From Phoma sp. XZ068 (taxonomy: Eukaryota > Ascomycota > Dothideomycetes > Pleosporales > Didymellaceae): 64,000 nt of DNA. The stretch is from NCBI GenBank assembly GCA_004835665.1, contig RBKR01000001.1, positions 2,728,001 to 2,792,000 on the forward strand. Direction: 5' to 3'. Position 1 is the stretch's first letter, and each line of letters starts with the position of its first letter. The notes beneath the pieces are model-generated. The model was not told the origin of the DNA. It saw only the letters and a list, made by a program, of their open reading frames with translations, and did no database searches. Position numbers and translations under genes: made by a program. Of this stretch, positions 52,989 through 63,486 are shown piece by piece.

Positions 52989-54479
52989 TTACCATTCCTC
53001 CCACTTATCGTCCTTCTTGCCCACTGCTGGCGCCGAGCCACTGCTCTTCTTCATCGCGCTTGTGCCAATGCCTGATGGCTTGGGTTTCTGTCCTAACCCA
53101 GAAGTTGTATTTGTCCTAGTCTCCCCAGCGTTCGCAAACTCATCCCAAAAGTCCTGCTTGTCTTTGCTGGGGCCTTTGGGAGCAGCGCCAAATTCGTCCC
53201 AAAAGTCTTTCTTCGCTGGTTCGACGCCACGGCGAGCGTTACCTGAAGGTTCGCCCTCAACGAAACGGTTGAAAACAGTTCCAGCGTTTGCTGCGGAAGT
53301 TTGGATGGTCTGACCCATGAATCCAGCGGTCTTCTGCGCCTGAGAGGCGAGATCTGCCTCGGCGAGCTAGAACAATGTTAGCAGCGGCTTCACCTCTTAT
53401 CCACATGGAAATTCTTACCTTCTGCATTCCAGGTTTGACCCAACCCTCGTATCCAGTCTTGCCCACTTTGCTCACGCTCGCGCCCAGCCAGCCAAAGCCC
53501 TTTGTGAGAGCTGCAACGGGGTCTTTTTGGAAGTCAGCGATCTCAGGAGGTGCGCCCGGCTCGTCATTGTTCTTCCAGGCTTCTGGTTCGCTGCCAAAGC
53601 CACCGTACTTTCCACCCTGATTGGGTGCTAGATCATCTCTTCGGTTTGCATTCTCCGCTCCCATGCGCGAAAAGTATGATTCGTTCTTCGCCTTCTGTGA
53701 TGACATGGCATTCGTTCCGATGGCTGGCGATTCGGAGCGCTGGAAACCAGAATCGTTACTACGCGTCTTGCCAAGTGGTGTCTGGCTTCTGCTTCCAGCT
53801 GCGCTGGCGCGACCGCTCAACGGTCCACTAGCACCAGCAGTGCTCTCCTTCTTTGGCAGTCGCTTTGGCAAGTTGCTTTTATCGAACTCCCTGTCCTCAA
53901 CCTTGCAGCTCAGTCTCTCTTTCCATTCATCGCCCGCCTCGGAATCATAGCGTTCTTGTATAGACGAGGCCTCGAACGTCCTATCGTCCTTCGTGTTCGA
54001 CGGATGTGCATTGAAGAAGTCTTGAAATGGTTTGTTGCCGCCAGCAGCCATGCGCGCAAGCTCAGCGCCCTTGAATGCGTCCATGGTTATGCTGCGAATG
54101 AACGAGATATGGACACCTAGGCCGCGATGGATGCCGGAGCATGACAAGCACATGAAGATGCCCAGCTTGGGTGAGGCCTGATATCGTAGTATCAGTATTT
54201 AGCGCTAAATGCATCGCTGCATGGGACGGGGGGAGAGATTCGCGAAGAGCTGGTGCTTGCGTACCCATTGTGGACTCGGCGCGTTGCAGTCGATGCATTT
54301 GTTGTTGTCGTTCGTCTTCTGGATCTCTAATAACTGTGCGACAACCTGATTAGCATGCTGGCCTTCATGTGCACTTGTGGCATTGTAGTCCAATTCACCC
54401 CTAGACAGCCCCACTACGTAAATACACCGCAACGTACCTTACTCCGCGTCTCCGGATCTACCTCCCACATTTTACTCAT
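52989..54479 (-). CDS. GCS1: Arf GTPase-activating protein Gcs1 (ArfGAP1 type)
   Basis: Exons 54438-54479, 54265-54333, 53419-54177 and 52989-53366 (introns 104, 87, 52 nt) give 415 aa. Gcs1/ArfGAP1 terminates Arf1 signalling in Golgi-ER COPI traffic and in the trans-Golgi. The zinc finger is CxxCx16CxxC with C27, C30, C47 and C50, spanning intron 2, followed by the arginine finger R55 in GIHRGLGVH. The middle is Ser/Gly-rich. The C-terminal half holds ALPS-like and WDEF motifs: FGWLGASVSKVGKTGYEGW, then two DFWDEF repeats. The last residues are KKDDKWEEW. The 42-nt first exon encodes MSKMWEVDPETRSK. Confidence 0.94.
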
Positions 54480-55053
54480 GATGGAGAATGGCCGCCGCGA
54501 TCTGTGACTGGAAATATGCAGAAGGGGTGATCAGGACGCAGTACGAGGCTATAGTGTGGGTGTCGAGGTTACAGAGGGAGGATCCATAGGACTTGAGATT
54601 CGAGACCCGTTGCTGTTGTGGCGCCGCGGTTGAGCCTCAATCCACTTGCACCGTCGACATGGGTCTCGTGCTCCGCCATCCAGGTCCGTGCAACAAACCT
54701 ATTTCGAGCATTTGTTGCATGAGCCAGAATATTATTTTATAGCTGTTAAGTTCACTTCTTGTGCGAAAAGAAAAGCAAAGCCTCTCTTGCAAAGCTGGCG
54801 AGAATGGTCGCCTCGTAACGAACCGTATGCTCGCGACATCAATTTCAGGAAGCATATTACAGTGCATATCCTCGGAGAAGTCGGTTGATCAATGCTTAAT
54901 CGCTAAGATGAGAGTAAAAAGCAGCTACAAAAGGGGAGTGAGTTGCGCTGAAACCAAGTATATAAGAACCACCTCTCCACGGCATCGAAGTGCTACGCTC
55001 CTCGCACTCGAGTCCTCGACATATGTCACATAACCTCGCGTATCATTCTTTAT
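54480..55053. other. Intergenic, GCS1 promoter / ATG33 3' flank
   Basis: About 570 bp. No coding frame is supported. Confidence 0.5.
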
Positions 55054-55670
55054 CTACGCGCCGTCTCCCCAGATTCCCACAATCTGCATGGCAAAAGCCG
55101 CTCCCGTGAAGACCGCCTTTACGCTTTCAGTGAACCTTTTTCTCTCAACTGCCTGCCTTACTTGCTCGCCATTGACCTCGTCGCCTTGTGCTTCGAGATC
55201 CAGCGTTGCTCTCCGTTCGTTGGTGCCGCTGCGGAAGGATACAGCGTAATCGATGGCCGGCCCAGAGGCAAAAGCGAAGATCGAAGTGTAGAGGAGGTAT
55301 GGGTGGCGCAATCGACGGGGCGATAGCAGGTAGGCGGAGAACAGTGTGAAAGTGGTAATATGGCGAAGGTACGAGGTGATGTTCTGTGACTTGTATGACA
55401 CGTAGGTAGATGTTGTGCGGGCATCGACGGCGGTGGGCAGCGCGAGCAAAGAAGGTAGAGTGATGGTCGAAAGTGTCGCCGAGACACCCTATCTCATAGA
55501 TTAGTATTCGTAACTACGATTGTGCTGCGCAAAACGCCCGCGACAGTGCCAACGGAAGATATAGCTGGGTGTAGCCGCGCCTGGGAGCTGAGGTGGTGGT
55601 GACATACCGTCAAAAGCCCTAGGCTGACGGTGCCTACAAATTTGCACACAGAAATAGTCGGTACAGACAT
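55054..55670 (-). CDS. ATG33: Atg33-like mitochondrial outer-membrane mitophagy protein
   Basis: Exons 55608-55670 and 55054-55488 (119-nt intron, GTATGT donor) give 165 aa. Atg33 is a fungal mitochondrial outer-membrane protein needed for stationary-phase mitophagy in yeast. The first exon encodes MSVPTISVCKFVGTVSLGLL, the first membrane helix. The second begins with GVSATLSTITLPSLLALPTA. The PRRLRHPYLLYTS segment followed by a helix matches the SLRHPYLLY block of yeast Atg33. The C-terminal helix (AVFTGAAFAMQIVGIWGDGA) also matches in position and ending. The family evolves fast, so identity rests on these blocks and on the number of helices. Confidence 0.8.
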
Positions 55671-56203
55671 GGTTTCAATGACTCTACAGCGATGACTCTG
55701 TTGGTGTTGAGGCGGATGGTTGCGCTGGTGTGGTGTTGCAATTGAGCTCTGTGACGTTATCTTCACGCTGATTGATTGCGGCGGTTAGGGAGCTTTGGCC
55801 AACATCTGCAGGATCCATGACAGCGAAGCACATGCAAGTCATCCCACAGACAATCCCGAAATCTTCTCTCCTGTAATGTATGACTGCGATTTCAAGAGCC
55901 ACATTCGCCTCTGGCTCTAGAAGATGCCCAGAATGTGGTTCAGTCGGTCTAATTTCGACTTCAAGTCGCTGGAGAGTAAGCTCATTTGCTGGACCTCGGC
56001 TTGCACCGCGACTCTAACTCCAAACGTCCCCTCCACAGCCGACGCTCTCGGCCGTACCATTGACTCGACGAAACCTCACCTGGCTACATAAGTTCTGACG
56101 ACAATCCACTCACAGTGTCGGCACATCCTACTGGGTACCACGAACCAATACTAGAGCCAATTCCCCAGCAGTGCCAACCGCAGGCCCTCGTCCATCGATA
56201 ACA
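55671..56203. promoter_or_regulatory. Divergent spacer, ATG33 / dienoyl-CoA reductase
   Basis: About 530 bp between divergent starts; the promoters are presumably within. No individual motif is called. Confidence 0.4.
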
Positions 56204-57255
56204 ATGCCTCTCGAACGGTATCAATATCTGAGCAACGTCTGGAAAGATGGTCTCTTCGACAACAAGGTCATTTTCTGCACGGGTGGAGCCGGCTCGATAT
56301 GCTCTGCTCAAGTCAGAGCTATGGTCCACCTTGGTGCCAATGCATGCATAGTTGGACGCAATGTGGAGAAGACAGAGAACATGGCCAAAGATATTGCAAC
56401 AGCACGGAAGGGCGCCAAAGTGATCGGTATCGGCGCGATCGATGTGAGAAAGCCAGAATTGCTACAGGCGGCCGCAGACCGATGTGCAAAGGAGCTGGGG
56501 AGCATTGACTTTGTAATGTGAGCATCAGGATCAAGCTGTGCATATTGAGGAACTACGCTGACGGTGCATAGTGCTGGTGCTGCAGGTAATTTCCTCGCAA
56601 CTATGGATCAGATCTCGCCGAACGCTATGAAGTCGGTCATCGACATCGACGTGCTAGGCTCCTACAATACCGTAAAAGCAACTCTTCCTTACCTAGCCGA
56701 GTCCGCGGCCAAACACAGGACAGACGGTCACACACCGCCACCCAATGGAACTGGCGGTCGTATCATCTTTGTTAGCGCAACTCTACATTACTCTGGTACA
56801 CCGTTGCAGAGCCACGTGTCTGTTGCGAAGGCTGGAGTAGATGCTATGGCAATGTCCGTAGCAATTGAACAGGGACCAAAAGGCATCACCTCGAACGTAA
56901 TCGCTCCAGGACCCATCGCAGATACAGAAGGGATAGCTCGTTTATCCAAGCAAGACAACCGTGAGAGGGCATACAAGGGTGTTCCTTCTGGTCGGTACGG
57001 CACAGTCAAGGAGATAGCCGATGCTACGGTATACCTCTTCTCAGATGCTGGCAACTACGTAAACGGCGAGACGCTGGTTGGTAAGTTGCCCTAATTTGCG
57101 TGTTCCTGCCCATTGTCGGAAGCTAACAGATTTTATCAGTCGACGGCGGCCAATGGCACACTGCAGGTTTTGGGAATCAATTTGCGTATCCCGATTTCCT
57201 ACTCTCAGGCGAAACTGTGGCAGGCGTTGCTGGTGGAAAGAAGTCGAAATTGTAG
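56204..57255 (+). CDS. SPS19: Peroxisomal 2,4-dienoyl-CoA reductase (SDR, PTS1)
   Basis: Exons 56204-56517, 56572-57080 and 57140-57255 (introns 54 and 59 nt) give 312 aa. The enzyme reduces 2,4-dienoyl-CoA with NADPH, allowing beta-oxidation of fatty acids with even-numbered double bonds. The cofactor loop reads CTGGAGSI. IDVRKPE and AGAAGNFLA follow. The segment VSATLHYSGTPLQSHVSVAK matches peroxisomal DECR2/Sps19, which lacks the usual SDR YxxxK tyrosine. APGPI and VVDGGQW end the fold. The C-terminus is GKKSKL, an excellent type 1 peroxisomal targeting signal. All three facts agree on function and location. Confidence 0.94.
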
Positions 57256-59589
57256 TTCTACCTTACCAAACTGACACGCTGTATCATCCACACGTATAAT
57301 ATGCTTCGCGGCAGCGCCCTCTCCCATTCACTTGGGCAACGAACGCTTATTGATATTGACATGGTGGGTCGTGATACGCCGGGAATGCAACCTTGTAAGC
57401 GTCCGGTGTGTTCGTTTACTTAAGGCCATACATGCCGATGTTCGACAGTGCTTGAATAAATACCTTTAAGGGCAGGCGGTGTATCATGATTTACAGGTTC
57501 ACCACAAGGTCTCACATGTCTAGGCGCTTGCCCACTCTGTGGACGAACCAGCTCTCGACCTTGCACAACTTGTCTAGACTTCAAGCTTTCGATCGCACAT
57601 CGCGACCGCGATCTAATCAATCGACGCGCAATATGGGGCAGAATAACGTAAACGGAACAACGGTCGAGGATCAGATTGGGCATTCAGGATTCCCATTCGC
57701 GTCCTCAAACGCCCATGACGCCAACACATCTGCGTTGTCTGAACATCTTCATCTCACAAGCCCTGGACTGGTCTGCCCCGACGCGGCCAAGCGGGTATCA
57801 TCTTCCCCTGCCGATCCTCCTATCGAAAAGTGGATAGGCGTTCAGTGAGCTCGAGTCAGCGAATCCACACTTGCGTCATACTCTGGGCGGAAGCGAGGCC
57901 AAACAAGGGTAGCTTAATGCTGCATCTGACATCCTATGAAATAGCGCCGAGCTGCAGTTTGGGACGCGATGTTTGGTTGTCAACGGGCGGGCAAAGCTTG
58001 ATGACTGGTAGCCTCGCGAGGCTGTATCCTGTTATTTGTTTGAGCTGACCAGGGAGTCAAACGGATGGGCTGGCGACGGACACACATATAGTGCTGGGAA
58101 GACAGTGCCGTGCTCTGCAACAGGCAGGTGTGAAATGGTTGGCCGGCGCGCAGCCTTGAACTTGAGGGCGCGTCACTGTGGTTTTGTCGTCTCCTCGCGC
58201 TTTGATTCGTGCAAGCACGCTGAGGTTTCAATGTTTCAAACAGTATTACACATGCCGACAGTGGGAATTGCGATCTCTATCGTGCATCGTGCAGACGTCG
58301 CGGGTGTCACAAAGTTACGGGAGGAAACCTGCTCGCTCCTATCGCAGCAACCTGCCAACCTCATACACATGCAACGGAAAACAGTTTCCTTATCGCTGCG
58401 ATATTGCTGGATGCCTGCGACACCTTCACGCGCCCTGCATGAAACTACCCTCGCAGTGTGAGAAGCCTTTGCTGTCATTTGTGCATTCGCCCGTGTCGGC
58501 CAATACGTGTATATTTAACGCCACTGCTAATTTTATCCTGGTGATCAGCACTCAGAGCCACGACTCGAGGAAGAAAACACCTTTCGCGTGCACCCAACCT
58601 CCTCCTTGCCCTTGCCCATCAGCTTTTCCTAGTCCCCACACTCGCTGTTCAGTTCCTTTTTCCTAATACTCTCTTGGCCAAGCCTCGGCTGTTCACTCGC
58701 TCGAGACGCACACGTACGCAGGATTGGCAGCTCCAGCGTTCACAACACCCGGACTTCCTTCCGAAGTTGCACTACTGGATTGCGGGTGGTAGCACAACTG
58801 CAACGACAAAACAAGACGTTCCTCCGCACAACTGTTTGCAAATCACAGGCGGCTGTGCTCCAGTACCAGGGAGTGTCAACCGGGGTGCAGACAAGTTGTC
58901 TGGCACGTCATGATCCTCGGGGTCGCGACTTTATCCACCAAATTGACCCAGCTGCAATCCCTTCAGCGACTTCCAGAACGCGAAATTCAGTAATTCACAA
59001 GGCCTAGCACTTGCACGCTACTTTTTGGCGTGGGTCCATCATTGCCCCTTGAGCGCCCGGCTGCTGCGGGATCCTAGTTCAAGAGCCAGTCAACGACTTT
59101 CATCTACCAGGTTAGTCTCTCTTGGCTGCAGGTCGATCGACGCCGGAGCCCCAGCTTCCTTTCTCAACAGCTGCTTGTGCAGGCTCTTCCCGCCTTCAAT
59201 TGCACTCCGCCGGACTCTCAAGTCGGCAATTCTGTCAAAGGCAGCGATGCTGACCACAGCTTGAGCGAGCAGGTCTATCTGAATCGGTGGCACTACTCAA
59301 GCTTTCGTATTAGGGCATCACCACCTTCTGCGACCACATTGCACCACGCACACCAACCACCGGTCGACCCCACCCGCCCGCTGTCGAGGGCAGTACAGCC
59401 GTTTTCGACCCTTCACTTCGTTCGTTCACGATACCGGAGGCGTTCAATCGCTCCTTCCGGTCTCTATCGCAGTGAAGCACTCTCGCTGCGAACCTTCATT
59501 CACCATTGGCTGCACGCACCCCCACAGTCGTTCGATACAGAACTCCCCAACTTTCTTACAGCCTTCCATTGGTAGCACACAGCCTTGCC
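57256..59589. other. Gene-poor stretch of 2.3 kb before the WSC gene
   Basis: It contains one modest ATG frame (57486-57848, listed separately). Otherwise there are short frames without features. The last kilobase is pyrimidine-rich, with T/C runs around 58590-58680, and may be a long promoter or leader for the WSC-domain gene, as is common for fungal cell-wall sensors. Confidence 0.4.
57486..57848 (+). CDS. Low-confidence small ORF (120 aa)
   Basis: ATG-initiated frame of 120 codons with no introns. Its N-terminal 50 residues are basic and free of acidic residues except one (MIYRFTTRSHMSRRLPTLW and onwards), like a mitochondrial presequence. The rest is polar. No family is recognised, and a chance frame is quite possible. 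Confidence 0.2.
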   Translation: MIYRFTTRSHMSRRLPTLWTNQLSTLHNLSRLQAFDRTSRPRSNQSTRNMGQNNVNGTTVEDQIGHSGFPFASSNAHDANTSALSEHLHLTSPGLVCPDAAKRVSSSPADPPIEKWIGVQ

Positions 59590-61168
59590 ATGGCGTTCAC
59601 ATACCAGCCAACATCGCCCAGCATGTTTGTCGCGATCATTGCTATTCTTTTCGGCGTACTAGCAACAGCACAAAACACTGGGTTCACACAGTCGTACTGT
59701 TCGTCGCAGAACACCGGGACAGGCGATCCTTGTAAGTATAAACGCCTTCCTTGACTGCTACCTCGCTGACTGAACTTTACTAGTCTTCTGGACCTACCAA
59801 TCCAACGGCAAATGCACGGAAAACTGCAATGGAGCAGGCACTTTTGCCTTCGCTGTCATTAAGTACACAGATTGTTGGTGCACGAATTACATTCCTTCAA
59901 CCACAACCGACATTTCCGACTGCCAGAAAGACTGTCCTGGATTCCCAGATGAGAAGTGTGGTGACAAGGATGCCAACCTCTACATCTACATAAAGCTCGC
60001 CGGACAGCCTTCTGGTACTGCGAAAGGATCCTCGCAACCATCTTCAACGCAAGTGAGTAGACCGACTCCTGTTCCCTCCTCGAGGAACACCCCATCGTCA
60101 TCAGATGCAGTTACTGTTAGTACCTCCATGTTTCATTGCATCGCAAGCGTTAGATCTTTACTCGCACCTCTTTCTATATCCTTCCTCAGCCTGTGTTGTT
60201 ATTTGTTCTCTTTTCTAGAAAACAGCCTTTGGCTTCAATAATGTTTCCATGTGCGGACAGCATTTGACATGTAGGCAGCCATCTTCGGCTTTGCCAACCC
60301 AAAGGCCCACAAGTCATGGTCGGCCTCCCATGACAGGCACTCAGGCTGTCGTAGGAGAAGTGTCGACCATCACTATGGCGCCCCCTCAACACCAAACGTC
60401 TGCTGCTCCCACATCTGCACCTGTACATAGTCCCGTTTCTTTACTCACAGTCGCTGTTCGTACAAGTGAACAACTGCTAACACAACGTTCAGTCGTTATC
60501 CAACAACAGACAGTCTTCGACCCTCAGGACGGCTGTCACCTCCTCCACCGCCGAACCATCGACAAGCGTTCAGGTAATCACCGAAAGCGGTGCCGTCGTC
60601 ACGCGAACTGTTATATATCAACCCTCTCAAGCTGCGTCGCAACCTCAAACGACCAGCAGTAGCTCGAGTAACACTGGCGCTATCGTTGGAGGCGTTGTAG
60701 GAGGTGTTGCTGCTATCGCAGCCATCGTCGGTGGTATTCTTTTCTTGTTGTGGAGAAGAAGAAAACAACAGCACGAAAAGGAAGAACATCAGGCGGGAAT
60801 CACACGTAATACCAGCACGATGAGCAAGGCTGGTCTGCTTGGAGGACGGACTGTCGCAACTGATCCCCACTTCCCACCACCAATCGCCACAAGTGTCAGC
60901 AACGCTGGCAGCCGGCATGACAACGAATCGATAAGCCCGATATCTGGATCGCAACGCAGATATAGCCAGCCGATGATGATCGACTCTCGACTGAACCCGG
61001 AGACGGTGCTCATGTACCACCCCACCTTCGGAAACACCAGCCGCGAAAGTTTAGGCAGCATCGATGACAGCCGCGACTATGGGCGGCAACTTAACGTAAG
61101 CTACAATCTTGATTCGAGTATACATTGATACTGACGACTCATAGGTGAGGAATCCTGATCCGCACTGA
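59590..61168 (+). CDS. WSC-domain single-pass cell-surface protein (stress-sensor type)
   Basis: The model has five exons: 59590-59731, 59784-60115, 60279-60422, 60493-61095 and 61145-61168; about 414 aa. Signal peptide (SMFVAIIAILFGVLATAQ), then a WSC domain. Its cysteines lie in SYCSSQ, GKCTENC, DCWC, DCQKDC and EKCGD. A Ser/Thr-rich stalk, a glycine-rich membrane helix (GAIVGGVVGGVAAIAAIVGG) with an RRRKQQ stop-transfer, and a cytoplasmic tail ending NVRNPDPH follow. This is the layout of Wsc-type cell-wall integrity sensors. Exons 1-2 and the last junction are well supported. The stalk introns (60116-60278, 60423-60492) are less certain, because an alternative strong donor GTGAGT lies at 60053. 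Confidence 0.75.
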
Positions 61169-61749
61169 GGGGCTGATGCTCCTTGGTACGAATGGTTGAT
61201 CACGAACTTACGAATCTAAATAAAACCCACCATCACATTCACTTGCGACATGTACAGGAACATCAATATCCAGCATCGGGCGTTCGGCATAGCCCTTCCA
61301 GGCCTTCACAGCATTTCCAGGTTTTCACTTCGACTTCGCTATTTAACAATAATGGCACCACCTTGTAAATCACATACATTTATCGCCTCACAGCAATATT
61401 ACGCTGCTACGTACATACGAAGAATTATAGCATCGTCTGGTCATGGGATCGGGCTGGAATACACATACCCGCTGCCAGAGCCGAGTCGCGGTATGAGCAG
61501 TCGGCGCGAGAGATACAGGATCGATACGTCGATTTCAGTGTCACGACGGGAACACCGCAAAGCTAGATTGCCACGCATCTGCATTACAAACTCCAAATAC
61601 ATTAAAGTAATCAAATGTTTCTCAATCAACCACATCTGTGATGTATGAACGGCTAGCATATGAAACAACCAAGCATTCAAGCAAGCAGCACAATACCGAG
61701 TATGGGTTTTTGGTAATGTTCCAGTCCGTTGTCCAAGCTGTTGCTGGTA
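61169..61749. other. Convergent spacer
   Basis: About 580 bp, AT-rich, between the WSC gene and the stop of the minus-strand gene at 61750. No feature was recognised. Confidence 0.4.
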
Positions 61750-62419
61750 TCAATATCGCTGCTGTTTTCCAATTCGTTGCCCAACCTCCTGTTTAATAAA
61801 TTCTACGATTGCAATGTCTTCAGAGTGTAGTAGGCCTCGTGATGCATGAAATAGCCTTATGGCCAGTCTGCACCATACACCGGGAACAATCATGATGTTC
61901 TCCTCAAATTGGAGAATTACGGTGCCATACGAGCTCCCACACGTATCATGTTCATTGATGAGCTTATAGATCTTGGTTAGCGCTTTGTCGTAGGGTGTGA
62001 CGGGGCTCACTCCCTCCTTTGGTATAAATCCATTCAGCCATGTTTGCTCGCTTTCAAGACATTGCATGTAGCGATGGTTGGCTTCTGGTCAGACATACAT
62101 TGTGTCATTCACGACCTTTCCAGATTTGCAGTAGTCGCTGTCGACGCAGGCCCCACTAGTTCCATGACCTACTTTCTTGCGTTTTACGAGGACAGACCCT
62201 GAGATTGTGAATCGTTTGTCGAGCATCCCCGGCCTGTGTGACGAGATCAAAAATACACCCGAGGACATAACAGAATTGTTGGTGTTGGTGAATTAATTTC
62301 CGCTGAAATCCTAGCTTACCGGACTCGTTCTGTGGATAGGTGACTCTCTCGGTCAGTACGCTCTTAATTCGGTGATGTTGTTCCGAGTCGCAGTGACGCG
62401 GTTTTTCAATGTCAATGTG
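61750..62419 (-). CDS. 3' exons of an unrecognised minus-strand gene
   Basis: Two exons are supported: 62173-62419 and 61750-62084, joined across an 88-nt intron (GTAGGT donor, CTGACCAG acceptor). The frame then reads CPRKTQEKANHRYMQCLES. The upstream exon encodes VHQHIDIEKPRHCDSEQHH and VTYPQNESGKLGFQRKL, open without stops. The last exon ends EVGQRIGKQQRY. An acceptor at 62420 (TTCATCAG) is a possible left edge. Further coding-like segments lie upstream on the same strand (for example WYPKVYTFESVPDEYVES near 63300-63360 and IENGEVMLLLFGNSG near 62640-62690), but I could not join them reliably. The full gene may span about 61.75-63.4 kb. No family is recognised. Confidence 0.45.
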
Positions 62420-62877
62420 CTGATGAACAATATGGTGCGAGGAGAAAGTCGTGCCGCGGTCTCGTTATTTTTCATTTTTATTTTCCTAGTAGGGTTATAA
62501 CTGTTTCAAGTAGCAAATGCAGAATTAAGAGTGCACCTGAAGCGTTTCAGATGGGCTAATAGGACACAGCTGCTAACCACGAAAGCAGCGCATGACATCC
62601 CTCGATAGGTAGTGCGATAATTCGTCCGCTATTGGCGGATGAATTAATTATTGTATCCGCTGTTGCCGAACAGAAGAAGCATGACCTCACCATTCTCGAT
62701 CGTGGTCGGTGACAGTACTGTGCGGCAAGTGACGGCTGTCTGTTGTACATACCAGGTGGTTTTCTCAACTGTGACAATAGGAGGTCGCAGAGTTGAGCAA
62801 CAATTTCGGCAATAGCATTTCGCAAAGGCGCTATGCCTCATTGGAGCCCTAAACTTCGCACGAACTGCTCATGAACT

Positions 62878-62901
62878 ACTCCGTAGGATACTCCGTAGGA
62901 T
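62878..62901. repeat. Perfect 12-bp tandem duplication
   Basis: ACTCCGTAGGAT occurs twice back to back. It lies within the suspected upstream part of the minus-strand gene, or in an intron of it. Confidence 0.85.
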
Positions 62902-63486
62902 CGTCCCCACAAATGATATGCGGCTCATCGCCCGCCAAACTATCGGGTTATATCGATAGGGCGTCGATGAATTCCTAAGCGAGTGGTGGCTGATTTGAGT
63001 GCCTCTAATGCCATGATAATCTTCCTTCCGCCAATGAAAAATGTTGGGCTGAACACCCGCAAGCTGCAACCTCAAATCTGCCCATCTTGCATATCCGGCG
63101 CTAGACTAATCGAAGCAGGCAGATCGTGGCTGCCTGTCGTCTCAAGATTGTTTGGTTCGCGGGCGGACATCGCTGAAAGTCAAAGTTGAACCTCATTTCC
63201 ATCGTGAGCGGTCCGATAATAAGTATCCATAGCCCCCCCACGGCGAGCATGCGATGTTTGCTTTGTATAATTCCCTGGTCATACACCGCCGATTCCACGT
63301 ACTCGTCTGGTACCGATTCAAAAGTGTAGACTTTGGGGTACCATGAGCTCAACTTACTCACCAGCTCCAAGCGACTGCGGGTCAATTGGAGTAGCTATAA
63401 GCAGCTGCAACTGTTCAAACCGTAACCAACACGCAAATGGTGAATGCTTGAGTATCAATACTACCAAGCATGATCACAAGGACTAC

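Noticed and set aside
62085..62172. In-frame TGA suggesting a nonsense mutation in the minus-strand gene
   Set aside because: The TGA falls inside an intron with GTAGGT and GACCAG borders. Splicing into the other open frame avoids it, so it is not evidence of a pseudogene.
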